Notes: generated by a model from the letters alone, not told the origin. A stretch of 5,952 bases of DNA from an uncultured Oscillospiraceae bacterium (GCA_944385455.1 CALWXI010000169.1:1-5952); one strand, 5' to 3'; shown: positions 1-5,875, counted from the first letter of the stretch. Numbers and translations: made by a program.

Positions 1-1020
1 GGTGGGACCGGAGACCATCCGGAAGTCGTGGATGCTGATGTCGTCGTCGATGCAGTGGACCAGATCCGCCACCCGGCGGCGGGTCTGGTTGGTGAGGGTG
101 TCGTCGGTGACCACCGGGTCCATGTGGATCACGGCGTCGCAGCCCAGCTTCTCCCGCAGCTCCTTTTCCACGTTGTCGATCTCGTCGTGGAGCTCCAGCA
201 CGTTGCGGTCGGCGGGCACCTCCGCGTGGAGGGAGATCATCACCCGGCCGGGGCCGTAATCGTGGACGATGAGGTCGTGGATGCCGATGACCGCCGGATG
301 GGCCAGCACCAGGTCCCGGATCCGGGCGACGAACTCGTGGGTGGGAGGCACTCCCAGCAGGGGGTCCAGGGTGTCCTTGGCGGCCCGGAGACCGGACCAG
401 AGGATGAAGAGGGCCACCAGGATGCCGCACCAGCCGTCGATGCGCAGATGGGCGAAGTGGCCCGCCAGGGTGGCCGCCAGCACGGCGGCGGTGGCGGCGC
501 AGTCGCTGAGGGAGTCGGCGGCGGTGGCCAGCATGGCCGGGGAGTCCAGCTTTTTCCCCAGGCGGCGGTTGTAGAAGGTCATGTACAGCTTCACGGCGAT
601 GGAGGCGCACAGGATGGCCAGCACCAGCGGCGAGGCGGTCACCGGCTCCGGATGGAGGATCTTCTCCGCGGAGGATTTGGCCAGCTCCACGCCCATCAGG
701 AGGATCAGCACCGACACCGCCAGCCCCGAGAGATACTCCAGGCGGCCGTGGCCGAAGGGGTGGTGGACGTCGGGCTTCTGCCCCCCCAGCTGGAAGCCCA
801 GCAGCGTCACGAAGGAGCTGCCCGCGTCGGAGAGGTTGTTGAAGGCGTCGGCGGTGATGGCGATGGAGCCGGAGAGGAGCCCGGCGAAGAATTTTCCGGC
901 GAAGAGCAGCGCGTTGAGGAGGATGCCCACCGTGCCGCACAGCGTGCCGTAGGCCCGGCGGACGTCCGCGTCCGTCCGGCCCTCGGGACGGATGAAAAGC
1001 TTTGCCAGCAGGGAGATCAT
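1..1020 (-). CDS. Cation diffusion facilitator (CDF) family metal exporter, probably Mn-type; 3' end outside window
   Basis: Inner-membrane divalent metal/proton antiporter that exports metal from the cytoplasm. I translated the minus strand from the ATG at 1020-1018: 340 residues with no stop before the window edge, so the C-terminus is missing. Hydrophobic segments lie near residues 27-48, 51-78, 98-114, 129-148, 161-185 and 195-212, the six-helix CDF layout. The HPFGHGRLE signature (87-95) sits between helices 2 and 3, and a cytoplasmic metal-binding domain spans about 226-305. The transport-site positions read N61xxxD65 in helix 2 and D169xxxD173 in helix 5. This ND-DD set resembles Mn-selective CDFs such as streptococcal MntE rather than the HD-HD or DD-HD sets of Zn/Fe exporters, so manganese is the favoured substrate by inference. 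Residues 305-340 begin a C-terminal extension beyond the minimal CDF core. The start is supported by AGGAAGGG (1027-1034) with 6-nt spacing. It lies 82 nt downstream of the zinc-ribbon gene with no clear promoter between them, so cotranscription is likely. Confidence 0.93.
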   Translation of the reverse strand, partial: MISLLAKLFIRPEGRTDADVRRAYGTLCGTVGILLNALLFAGKFFAGLLSGSIAITADAFNNLSDAGSSFVTLLGFQLGGQKPDVHHPFGHGRLEYLSGLAVSVLILLMGVELAKSSAEKILHPEPVTASPLVLAILCASIAVKLYMTFYNRRLGKKLDSPAMLATAADSLSDCAATAAVLAATLAGHFAHLRIDGWCGILVALFILWSGLRAAKDTLDPLLGVPPTHEFVARIRDLVLAHPAVIGIHDLIVHDYGPGRVMISLHAEVPADRNVLELHDEIDNVEKELREKLGCDAVIHMDPVVTDDTLTNQTRRRVADLVHCIDDDISIHDFRMVSGPT

Positions 1021-1047
1021 GAAGGTCCCTTCCTTTCTTGCGGAACA

Positions 1048-1065
1048 GCGGCCCCGAAGGGCCGC
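1048..1065 (-). other. Hairpin with TTCG tetraloop between zinc-ribbon gene and CDF gene
   Basis: On the minus strand, GCGGCCC-TTCG-GGGCCGC forms a perfect 7-bp GC-rich stem capped by the very stable C(UUCG)G tetraloop. It ends 27 nt before the CDF start codon. No T-run follows, so it is not a classic intrinsic terminator. A smaller 5-bp stem with a 3-nt loop (CCGCC/GGCGG, 1080-1092) lies just upstream in the transcript. Possible roles are mRNA processing, stabilisation or partial attenuation; the sequence alone does not decide. Confidence 0.5.
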
Positions 1066-1102
1066 GTGCTCAGTCTATGCCGCCGGAGGCGGAGAGATGC
1101 CC

Positions 1103-1705
1103 TCACCGGCCGGGGATCACCAGCTTCATGCGGCAGCAAAGGTCGTCCAGATCCCGGTCCGTGGCGGCGGGGATGCGGAGCTTGGCCCCGCAGTCGCGGC
1201 AGATGAGGTCCACGGCGGAGCGGCGGATCTCCATGCCGTAGCGGCCGGAGCCGCAGGCGCAGGTGATGCCGCCGGGCCGGGCGGCGATGTCCCGCAGCTC
1301 CGAGAGCACCTCGTACATGATGACGCTGTCGGCGAAGGCCTGGGGATCGTCGGTTTGCTGCTTCTCCTTCTCCGCCAGGATGGAAAGCTCCCGCAGGTGC
1401 TGCTCCACCACCCCCTCGGGGCCGATGAAGCAGGAAAACTGCTTGGTCCGGGCGCAGCCCAGGGCCGTTGCGCCCCGGAGCATCCGCTCCGGCGGGCACA
1501 CGGAGGCGTGGACCTCGCCGCACAGGCCGCAGGGGACGCTGAGGCGGTAGTTCCGGCCGTCGTAGGAGGTGCGCAGCACGCTCCCGCCGCACTCGCAGGC
1601 GATCTCCGCGTCGGAGGCCTCCAGGGCGAAGATGGAGCGGGTGCCCATCACCGGCCTGCCGCACCGGGGGCAGAGATATCCGAAGGTCCGCATTTCCTCA
1701 GACAT
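1103..1705 (-). CDS. Cysteine-rich protein with several zinc-ribbon-like Cys clusters, function unknown
   Basis: A 200-residue protein that I do not recognise as a named family. It is soluble-looking, with no signal peptide or membrane segment. Cysteines fall in zinc-ribbon-like groups. Site 1 is CPRC (C12, C15) with CEC (C37, C39). A middle group is CGLC (C59, C62) with C70, C84 and C92, plus H66 nearby. Site 2 is CAC (C149, C151) with CRDC (C169, C172). C190 and C191 lie near the end. Residues about 97-145 are charged and probably helical, linking the N- and C-terminal ribbons. The ATG at 1705-1703 has GAGGGAG (1711-1717) 5 nt away and a good promoter upstream. A longer open frame on the same strand at 1017-1664 is an arginine/proline-rich shadow. 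Zn binding and a nucleic-acid or protein-contact role are inference. It is first in a probable two-gene unit with the CDF exporter, so a link to metal handling is possible but unproven. Confidence 0.8.
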   Translation of the reverse strand: MSEEMRTFGYLCPRCGRPVMGTRSIFALEASDAEIACECGGSVLRTSYDGRNYRLSVPCGLCGEVHASVCPPERMLRGATALGCARTKQFSCFIGPEGVVEQHLRELSILAEKEKQQTDDPQAFADSVIMYEVLSELRDIAARPGGITCACGSGRYGMEIRRSAVDLICRDCGAKLRIPAATDRDLDDLCCRMKLVIPGR

Positions 1706-1742
1706 GATGACTCCCTCGTTTCCATGGAATTTGAACCTTTTT

Positions 1743-1771
1743 ATTTTATCACAGCACGGCGCGCTTGTCCA
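1743..1771 (-). promoter_or_regulatory. Sigma-A-type promoter for the zinc-ribbon/CDF unit
   Basis: Minus strand: -35 TGGACA (1766-1771), 17-bp spacer, -10 TAAAAT (1743-1748). Each hexamer has one mismatch to consensus. The expected start point is near 1736, leaving a leader of about 30 nt before the ATG at 1705. The AT-rich patch around 1720-1750 stands out in this GC-rich window. Confidence 0.8.
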
Positions 1772-1777
1772 GCCCGT

Positions 1778-1789
1778 CCGCCGGGGCGG
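1778..1789. repeat. Short inverted repeat between two divergent -35 boxes
   Basis: CCGCC-GG-GGCGG (1778-1782, 1785-1789) lies between the two divergent -35 elements and directly abuts the -35 of the gluQ promoter. It could be an operator for a regulator shared by both promoters. In GC-rich DNA a 5-bp inverted repeat is also expected by chance, so this is weak. Confidence 0.25.
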
Positions 1790-1818
1790 TTGAAGCTCCG
1801 GCGGCGGTGTGGTACAAT
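1790..1818 (+). promoter_or_regulatory. Sigma-A-type promoter for GluQ-RS gene
   Basis: -35 TTGAAG (1790-1795), 17-bp spacer, -10 TACAAT (1813-1818). The predicted start is near 1825, giving a leader of about 23 nt. AAGGAGG (1834-1840) follows, 7 nt before the ATG at 1848. Confidence 0.85.
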
Positions 1819-1847
1819 GAAGCCATTACGGAAAAGGAGGGCGCGCC

Positions 1848-2792
1848 ATGACCGTCACCGGCCGCTTCGCCCCGTCCCCCAGCGGGCGGATCCACCTGGG
1901 GAATCTCTTCTGCTGCCTTTTGGCCTGGCTCTCCGCCCGGAGCCGGGGCGGGCGGATGGTGCTGCGCATCGAGGATCTGGACACTGCCCGGTGCCCGGCC
2001 CGGTACGTCGTGCAGATGATCGAGGATCTCCGGTGGCTGGGGCTGGACTGGGATGAGGGACCCCTCCGGGGCGGGCCCTGCCCGCCCTACTGGCAGAGCC
2101 GCCGGACAAAGTTCTATCAGGCGGCGCTGGAGCGCCTCACGGAGAGGGGGCTGGTGTATCCGTGCTTCTGCACCCGGGCGGAGCTCCATGCCGCCAGCGC
2201 TCCCCACCGGACCGACGGTCAGACGGTGTACCCCGGCACCTGCCGCCATCTCACGCCGGAGGAGGCGGCCCGCCGGGCCCTGACCCGTGCCCCGGCGCTG
2301 CGGCTGAAGGTGGACGGCGCGGAGCGCGGCTTCACCGACGGCCACATGGGCGCCGTCCGGGGACGGCTGGACGAGGACTGCGGGGATTTTCTGCTGCGCC
2401 GGTCCGACGGGATGTTCGCCTACCAGCTGGCGGGGGTGGTGGACGACGCCGCCATGGGCGTGACGGAGGTGGCCCGGGGGGCGGACCTGCTGGACTCCAC
2501 CCTCCGCCAGCTCTATCTCTATGAGCTGCTGGACCTGCCCGCCCCCTCCTTCATCCACGCGCCGCTGCTGCTGGACAGCCGGGGGCGGCGTCTTTCCAAG
2601 CGGGACGCCGACGCCGGGCTGGAGGTCCTCCGGGACCGCATGACGCCGGAGGAGATCCTGGGGCGGCTGGCGTACCTCGCCGGGTTCCACCCCTCCGCCG
2701 CCCCGGCCCCGGCAAAGGCGCTGCTGGGGGAGTTCCAGTGGGACAAGGTGCCCCGTCAGGACATCCCCATCCCGGCCGGGCTTTTCGACTGA
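1848..2792 (+). CDS. gluQ: Glutamyl-Q tRNA(Asp) synthetase (GluQ-RS)
   Basis: A truncated paralogue of glutamyl-tRNA synthetase. It activates glutamate with ATP and attaches it to the queuosine base at position 34 of tRNA(Asp) rather than to a tRNA 3' end. The 314 residues match the family (E. coli YadB about 300) and lack the C-terminal anticodon-binding domain of GluRS. The N-terminal RFAPSPSGRIHLGN block holds the HIGH-type motif (HLGN, 16-19), with IEDLD at 41-45. Zinc ligands are conserved as C106, C108, Y128 and C132 (CFC then YPGTC); the segment between the two pairs is about 8 residues longer than in E. coli. VDDAAMGVTEVARGADLL (198-215) is typical, and LSKRD (249-253) is the KMSKS-type loop. 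The start has an excellent Shine-Dalgarno sequence 7 nt upstream and its own promoter, so it is probably monocistronic. Its presence implies queuosine-containing tRNA(Asp), made or salvaged elsewhere in the genome. Confidence 0.95.
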   Translation: MTVTGRFAPSPSGRIHLGNLFCCLLAWLSARSRGGRMVLRIEDLDTARCPARYVVQMIEDLRWLGLDWDEGPLRGGPCPPYWQSRRTKFYQAALERLTERGLVYPCFCTRAELHAASAPHRTDGQTVYPGTCRHLTPEEAARRALTRAPALRLKVDGAERGFTDGHMGAVRGRLDEDCGDFLLRRSDGMFAYQLAGVVDDAAMGVTEVARGADLLDSTLRQLYLYELLDLPAPSFIHAPLLLDSRGRRLSKRDADAGLEVLRDRMTPEEILGRLAYLAGFHPSAAPAPAKALLGEFQWDKVPRQDIPIPAGLFD

Positions 2793-2818
2793 CCTCCGGA
2801 AGCCCGCCCGCGCGGGGA

Positions 2819-2854
2819 AAACGCGCCGGACCGCAAAAGCGGTCCGGCGCGTTT
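2819..2854. terminator. Bidirectional intrinsic terminator between convergent gluQ and marR-type genes
   Basis: A perfect 16-bp inverted repeat (2819-2834 and 2839-2854) with an AAAA loop, rich in GC at the base of the loop and ending in AAA/TTT. Read from the left it ends in GTTT (2851-2854). Read from the right, which is the end of the fab operon, the stem runs into TTTT then CCCC. It lies 26 nt after the gluQ stop and 18 nt after the marR-type stop, so it serves both. The U-tracts are short, but the stem is very strong. Confidence 0.88.
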
Positions 2855-2872
2855 CATCTGTTCCGGGAATGT

Positions 2873-3331
2873 CTATTCCGGCAGGCGGAGCTCCGGCAGG
2901 GTGACCTCCGGCATCAGCTCCCGGCTGATGACGGTGAGCATCTCCTCCAGCTTGGAGCACTCCTCCGGGGAGAAGCGGGCGGCCACCCGGTTCATCACCT
3001 CCACCAGATAGCCGGAGGAGATGTCGTAGTAGTCGATATATTTCTGGGTGACCTCCAGGTGATACTCCCGCCGGTCGTCCGGAGACTGGACCTTGCGGAT
3101 GTAGCCCTTTTTCACCAGGCTGTTGACCTTGTAGGCGGCGTTGGGCGGCGAGATGCGCATGAAGGTGGCGAACTCGTTCACCGTGGGGCTGCCCAGGGCC
3201 TGGATGGTCTCCATGCAGAAGGTCTCCACCGTGGTGAGGCTGGCCTCCCGGTCCTGAAAGCGCCGGAAGATCTCCTGATAAAAATGCAGTTTGAATTTGG
3301 TATACACGTCGAAAAAAGCCTTGTTCAGCAT
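2873..3331 (-). CDS. MarR-family winged-helix transcriptional regulator, possible FabT-like regulator of the fab operon
   Basis: A 152-residue cytoplasmic DNA-binding protein, normal MarR length (FabT about 144). N-terminal helices (1-30, with FFDVYTKFKLHFY) would form the dimer interface. The helix-turn-helix falls at about 50-75 (PTVNEFATFMRISPPNAAYKV in two halves), and the wing carries the typical DDRREY motif (85-90). C-terminal helices (100-140) complete the dimer. Start choice: the frame stays open to 3415, but that upstream start is TTG, would overlap fabZ, and adds 28 unconserved Gly/Arg/Ser-rich residues. The ATG at 3331-3329 begins the conserved fold and has a modest GGGGGAA (3336-3342) in front. 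It lies 64 nt downstream of fabZ on the same strand and is the last gene before the terminator. Regulation of the fab genes is inferred from position and family precedent (FabT represses fab genes in streptococci); no operator is visible here. Confidence 0.88.
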   Translation of the reverse strand: MLNKAFFDVYTKFKLHFYQEIFRRFQDREASLTTVETFCMETIQALGSPTVNEFATFMRISPPNAAYKVNSLVKKGYIRKVQSPDDRREYHLEVTQKYIDYYDISSGYLVEVMNRVAARFSPEECSKLEEMLTVISRELMPEVTLPELRLPE

Positions 3332-3352
3332 CCGGTTCCCCCGCTTTCCCGT

Positions 3353-3382
3353 CCGGGCCCCGCCGGACACGGCGGCGCCCGG
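3353..3382 (-). other. GC-rich hairpin in the fabZ-marR intergenic gap
   Basis: A 13-bp stem with one central C-C/G-G mismatch (arms 3353-3365 and 3370-3382) and a 4-nt loop occupies almost half of the 64-nt gap. On the minus-strand transcript the base run that follows is ACGGGAAAG, with no U-tract, so it is not a standard intrinsic terminator. A CTTTTTC run precedes the stem instead. It probably protects or separates the fab message from that of the regulator, or lowers read-through; this is inference. Confidence 0.55.
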
Positions 3383-3395
3383 CGAAAAAGGCAAG

Positions 3396-3827
3396 TTATT
3401 CTGCGCTGACGGCAAAGGTCAGCTCCGCCGTGCAGGCCACCTCGCCGCCCACCACGGCGCGGCACTCCCCGATGCCCACGGGGCCGCGGCGCTTGGTCAG
3501 CACGCACTCCATCTCCAGGACGTCGCCGGGGATCACCTTGCGCTTGAAGCGGGCGTTCTTCACGCCGCCGAACAGGGCGATCTTGCCCTGGTTCTCCGGC
3601 AGGGAGAGGATGGCGACGGCGCCCACCTGGGCCATGGCCTCCAGGATCAGCACGCCCGGGAACACGTGCATCTGGGGAAAGTGCCCGCAGAACACCGGCT
3701 CGGCGGCGCTGACGCACTTGATGCCCTTGGCCCACTGGCCCGGCTCGTAGTCGGTGATGCGGTCCACCAGGGCGAAGGGATAGCGGTGGGGCAGGATCTG
3801 GGCGATCTGGTTGGAATTGAGTTCCAT
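3396..3827 (-). CDS. fabZ: 3-hydroxyacyl-[acyl-carrier-protein] dehydratase FabZ
   Basis: Dehydrates (3R)-hydroxyacyl-ACP to trans-2-enoyl-ACP in the elongation cycle of type II fatty acid synthesis; a cytosolic hotdog-fold enzyme. The 143 residues match the usual 140-150. LPHRYPFALVDRI (12-24) is the family N-terminal signature. The catalytic His is H49 in GHFP (48-51), and the catalytic Glu is E63 in PGVLILEAMAQ (57-67). FGGVKNARFKRKVIPGD (86-102) is the typical substrate-tunnel strand. The Leu/Met-rich active-site helix is FabZ-like rather than FabA-like, so isomerase activity is not expected. The frame is open further upstream to 3950, inside fabF. The ATG at 3827-3825 is chosen because it starts the conserved domain and has GGGAGG (3835-3840) at 7-nt spacing, embedded in the last codons of fabF. 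The start is 2 nt after the fabF stop, so translation is probably coupled. Confidence 0.97.
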   Translation of the reverse strand: MELNSNQIAQILPHRYPFALVDRITDYEPGQWAKGIKCVSAAEPVFCGHFPQMHVFPGVLILEAMAQVGAVAILSLPENQGKIALFGGVKNARFKRKVIPGDVLEMECVLTKRRGPVGIGECRAVVGGEVACTAELTFAVSAE

Positions 3828-3829
3828 GA

Positions 3830-5071
3830 TTACGCCTCCCATTTCTTGAAGAGCAGGCTGCCGTTGTGGCCGCCGAAGCCCAGAGAGTTGGACAGGGCGC
3901 AGCGCACGTCGGCGCTGCGGCCGGTGCCGGGCACCACGTCCAGGTCGCATTCGGGGTCGGGCACCTGGTAGTTGATGGTGGCGGGGATGAAGCCGTCGTG
4001 CAGGGTCAGCGCGGTGAAGACGGCCTCCACGGCGCCGGCGGCGCCCAGCATGTGGCCGGTCATGGACTTGGTGGAGCTCATGGCCAGCTCATAGGCGTGT
4101 TTCCCGAACACCGTCTTGACGGCGGCGGTCTCGCCGGCGTCGTTCAGGTGGGTGGAGGTGCCGTGGGCGTTGATGTAGTCCACGTCCTCCGGGGCCGCGC
4201 CGCCGTCCCGGAGGGCCATGGCCATGGCCTTGGCGCCGCCGCTGCCGTCGGGCAGGGGAGCGGTCATGTGGTAGGCGTCGCAGGTGGCGCCGTAGCCCGC
4301 CATCTCGGCGTAGATCCTGGCGCCCCGGGCCAGGGCGTGCTCCAGCTCCTCCAGCAGAAGGACGCCCGCGCCCTCGCCCAGCACGAAGCCGCTGCGCTGG
4401 GCGTCAAAGGGGATGGAGGCCCGGTTGGGATCCGCGGCCTGGGACAGCGCCTTCATGGAGGTGAAGCCGCCGATGGCCAGGGGGGTGACGCTGGCCTCGG
4501 TGCCGCCGCAGAGCATCACGTCGGCGTAGCCGTCCCGGATATAGTGGAAGGCGTCGCCCACGGCGTTGGTGCCGCCGGCGCAGGCGGTGACGGGGCAGGT
4601 GCACATGCCCTTGAAGCCGGTGTGGATGGCCACCTGGCCGGCGGCCATGTTGCAGATGCCGGTGGGGATGTAGAAGGGGGACACCCGGTCCCAGCCCTTC
4701 TCCTTGCCCTTGTCGTGCTCGGCCTCGGTGATGGAGAGGCCGCCGATGCCGCTGGAGATGATGACGCCGCAGCGGTCGGCGTCGGCCTTTTCGATGTCGA
4801 AGGCGGCGTCGGCCATGGCCTCCTTGGCGGCGGCCACGGCGAACTGGGTGAAGCGGCCCATGCGGCGGGCTTCCTGCCTGCCCAGCAGCGGCTCGGGATC
4901 AAAGCCCTTCACCTCGGCGGCCAGCTGCACCTTCATGCCGGCGGGGTCGAACTGGGTGATGGGCGCCACGCCGCACACGCCGTCCTTCACGGCCTGCCAG
5001 CTCTCGGGCGCGGTCAGGCCGACGGGCGTCACGGCGCCCAGGCCGGTGATGACGACTCTGCGTCGTTCCAT
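3830..5071 (-). CDS. fabF: 3-oxoacyl-[acyl-carrier-protein] synthase II (FabF)
   Basis: Elongating beta-ketoacyl-ACP synthase: condenses malonyl-ACP with acyl-ACP, releasing CO2. A cytosolic thiolase-fold homodimer of 413 residues, the normal FabF length. The complete Cys-His-His set is visible: C164 in TACAGGTNAVGDA, H303 in NAHGTSTHLND and H340 in MTGHMLGAAGA. K335 (SSTKSMTGH) and the gating loop NSLGFGGHN (395-403) are in place. The N-terminus RRVVITGLGAVTPVG is canonical. The His pair, rather than His/Asn, separates it from FabH-type initiation synthases. The ATG at 5071-5069 has a perfect AGGAGG (5079-5084) at 7-nt spacing. It follows fabG after a 60-nt gap and is immediately followed by fabZ. 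In many Firmicutes accB lies between fabF and fabZ; here the two genes are contiguous. Confidence 0.98.
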   Translation of the reverse strand: MERRRVVITGLGAVTPVGLTAPESWQAVKDGVCGVAPITQFDPAGMKVQLAAEVKGFDPEPLLGRQEARRMGRFTQFAVAAAKEAMADAAFDIEKADADRCGVIISSGIGGLSITEAEHDKGKEKGWDRVSPFYIPTGICNMAAGQVAIHTGFKGMCTCPVTACAGGTNAVGDAFHYIRDGYADVMLCGGTEASVTPLAIGGFTSMKALSQAADPNRASIPFDAQRSGFVLGEGAGVLLLEELEHALARGARIYAEMAGYGATCDAYHMTAPLPDGSGGAKAMAMALRDGGAAPEDVDYINAHGTSTHLNDAGETAAVKTVFGKHAYELAMSSTKSMTGHMLGAAGAVEAVFTALTLHDGFIPATINYQVPDPECDLDVVPGTGRSADVRCALSNSLGFGGHNGSLLFKKWEA

Positions 5072-5101
5072 AGGGATACCTCCTGTTAAGTCAGATGAGA
5101 C

Positions 5102-5122
5102 GGGGGAGCGGACCGCTCCGCC
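5102..5122 (-). other. Imperfect hairpin in the fabG-fabF gap
   Basis: GGAGCG-GAC-CGCTCC (5105-5119) gives a 6-bp stem with a 3-nt loop, extendable past one mismatch by 2 bp (5102-5122). It sits just after the fabG stop and before the fabF Shine-Dalgarno. There is no following T-run, so it is not a clear terminator. It could tune the relative levels of fabG and downstream genes; evidence is weak. Confidence 0.3.
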
Positions 5123-5131
5123 CGGAAACTG

Positions 5132-5875
5132 TCACATGGCCATGCCGCCGTCCACGGCCAGCACCTGGCCGGTGACATAGGCGGCCTCGCCGCTGGCCAG
5201 GAAGGCCACCACCCGGGCCACGTCCTCCGGCGCGCCCAGGCGGCCCATGGGGATGGAGGCCAGGGTGGCGGTTTTGGCGGCTTCGGGCATGGCGGCGGTC
5301 ATGTCGGTGTCGATGAAGCCGGGGGCCACGGCGTTGACGGTGACGCCACGGGAGGCCAGCTCCTTGGCCAGGGACTTGGTCATGCCGATGACGCCGGCCT
5401 TGCTGGCGGCGTAGTTCACCTGGCCGGCGTTGCCCCGCAGGCCCACCACGGAGCTGAGGTTCACGATGCGGCCGCAGCGCTGGCGCATCATCTGCCGGGC
5501 CACCGCCTTCATGCAAAGGAACGTGCCCTTGAGGTTGGTGGCGGTGACGGCGTCGAAGTCCTCCTCCTTCATGGTCATGAGGAGGCCGTCCCGGGTGATG
5601 CCGGCGTTGTTGACCAGGATGTCGATGCGGCCGAATCTGGCCACGGCGGCGTCCATCAGCTCCTTGACCTGGGCGGCGTCGGAGACGTCGCACTTCACGG
5701 CGAGGACCTGGGCGCCCAGGGCCTCGCAGGCCTTTGCCGTCTCTTCGGCGGCTGCGGCGTTGCCGGCGTAGCAGAGCACCACGTTGGCGCCGCCTTTGGC
5801 CAGCTCCAGGCACACGGCCCGGCCCAGGCCGCGGCTGCCGCCGGTGACCACGGCGGTCTGATCGGTAAAATTCAT
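5132..5875 (-). CDS. fabG: 3-oxoacyl-[acyl-carrier-protein] reductase FabG
   Basis: NADPH-dependent reduction of 3-ketoacyl-ACP to (3R)-hydroxyacyl-ACP, the first reductive step of each elongation cycle; a cytosolic short-chain dehydrogenase, normally a tetramer. The 247 residues match the family (about 244-248). The Rossmann cofactor motif TGGSRGLG is at 11-18, CDVSD at 62-66, and NNAG at 89-92. The catalytic set is N114 (NLKG), S142 (LSSVVGLRGNAGQ), Y155 and K159 (YAASK). The PGFIDTDM (185-192) and C-terminal VTGQVLAVDGGMAM segments are typical of FabG rather than of other SDRs. R15 in GGSRGLG fits NADPH preference. The ATG at 5875-5873 has AAAGGAG (5884-5890) at 8-nt spacing. It overlaps the upstream reading frame by 4 nt (ATGA), indicating translational coupling. 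The gene context between a fabD-like end and fabF confirms the assignment. Confidence 0.97.
   Translation of the reverse strand: MNFTDQTAVVTGGSRGLGRAVCLELAKGGANVVLCYAGNAAAAEETAKACEALGAQVLAVKCDVSDAAQVKELMDAAVARFGRIDILVNNAGITRDGLLMTMKEEDFDAVTATNLKGTFLCMKAVARQMMRQRCGRIVNLSSVVGLRGNAGQVNYAASKAGVIGMTKSLAKELASRGVTVNAVAPGFIDTDMTAAMPEAAKTATLASIPMGRLGAPEDVARVVAFLASGEAAYVTGQVLAVDGGMAM

Noticed and set aside
28..1206. 392-codon open frame on the plus strand opposite the CDF gene
   Set aside because: Antisense of the CDF gene, which has the complete CDF motifs in the minus-strand frame. The plus-strand product is Gly/His/Gln-rich low-complexity sequence.
1017..1664. 215-codon minus-strand frame overlapping the zinc-ribbon gene
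   Set aside because: Arg/Pro/Gly-rich shadow frame. The overlapping frame at 1103-1705 has ordered Cys clusters, a good Shine-Dalgarno and a promoter at the right distance.
2807..2816. Palindrome CCCGCGCGGG just after gluQ
   Set aside because: Short self-complementary GC run expected by chance at this composition; it has no loop for a hairpin, and the real terminator is directly downstream.
1749..2960. 403-codon open frame on the minus strand across gluQ
   Set aside because: Antisense shadow of gluQ. It crosses the strong terminator and the gluQ promoter and has a Pro/Gly/Arg-rich, domain-free translation.
3332..3415. Upstream TTG start extending the MarR-type protein by 28 residues
   Set aside because: It would overlap the end of fabZ, uses a rare start codon and adds a low-complexity extension in front of a domain that begins cleanly at the ATG at 3331.
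3866..5089. 407-codon open frame on the plus strand across fabF
   Set aside because: Exact antisense of fabF. Its composition is Gly/His/Ala/Val-rich repeats produced by the high-GC codon pattern, with no domain and no credible ribosome binding site.
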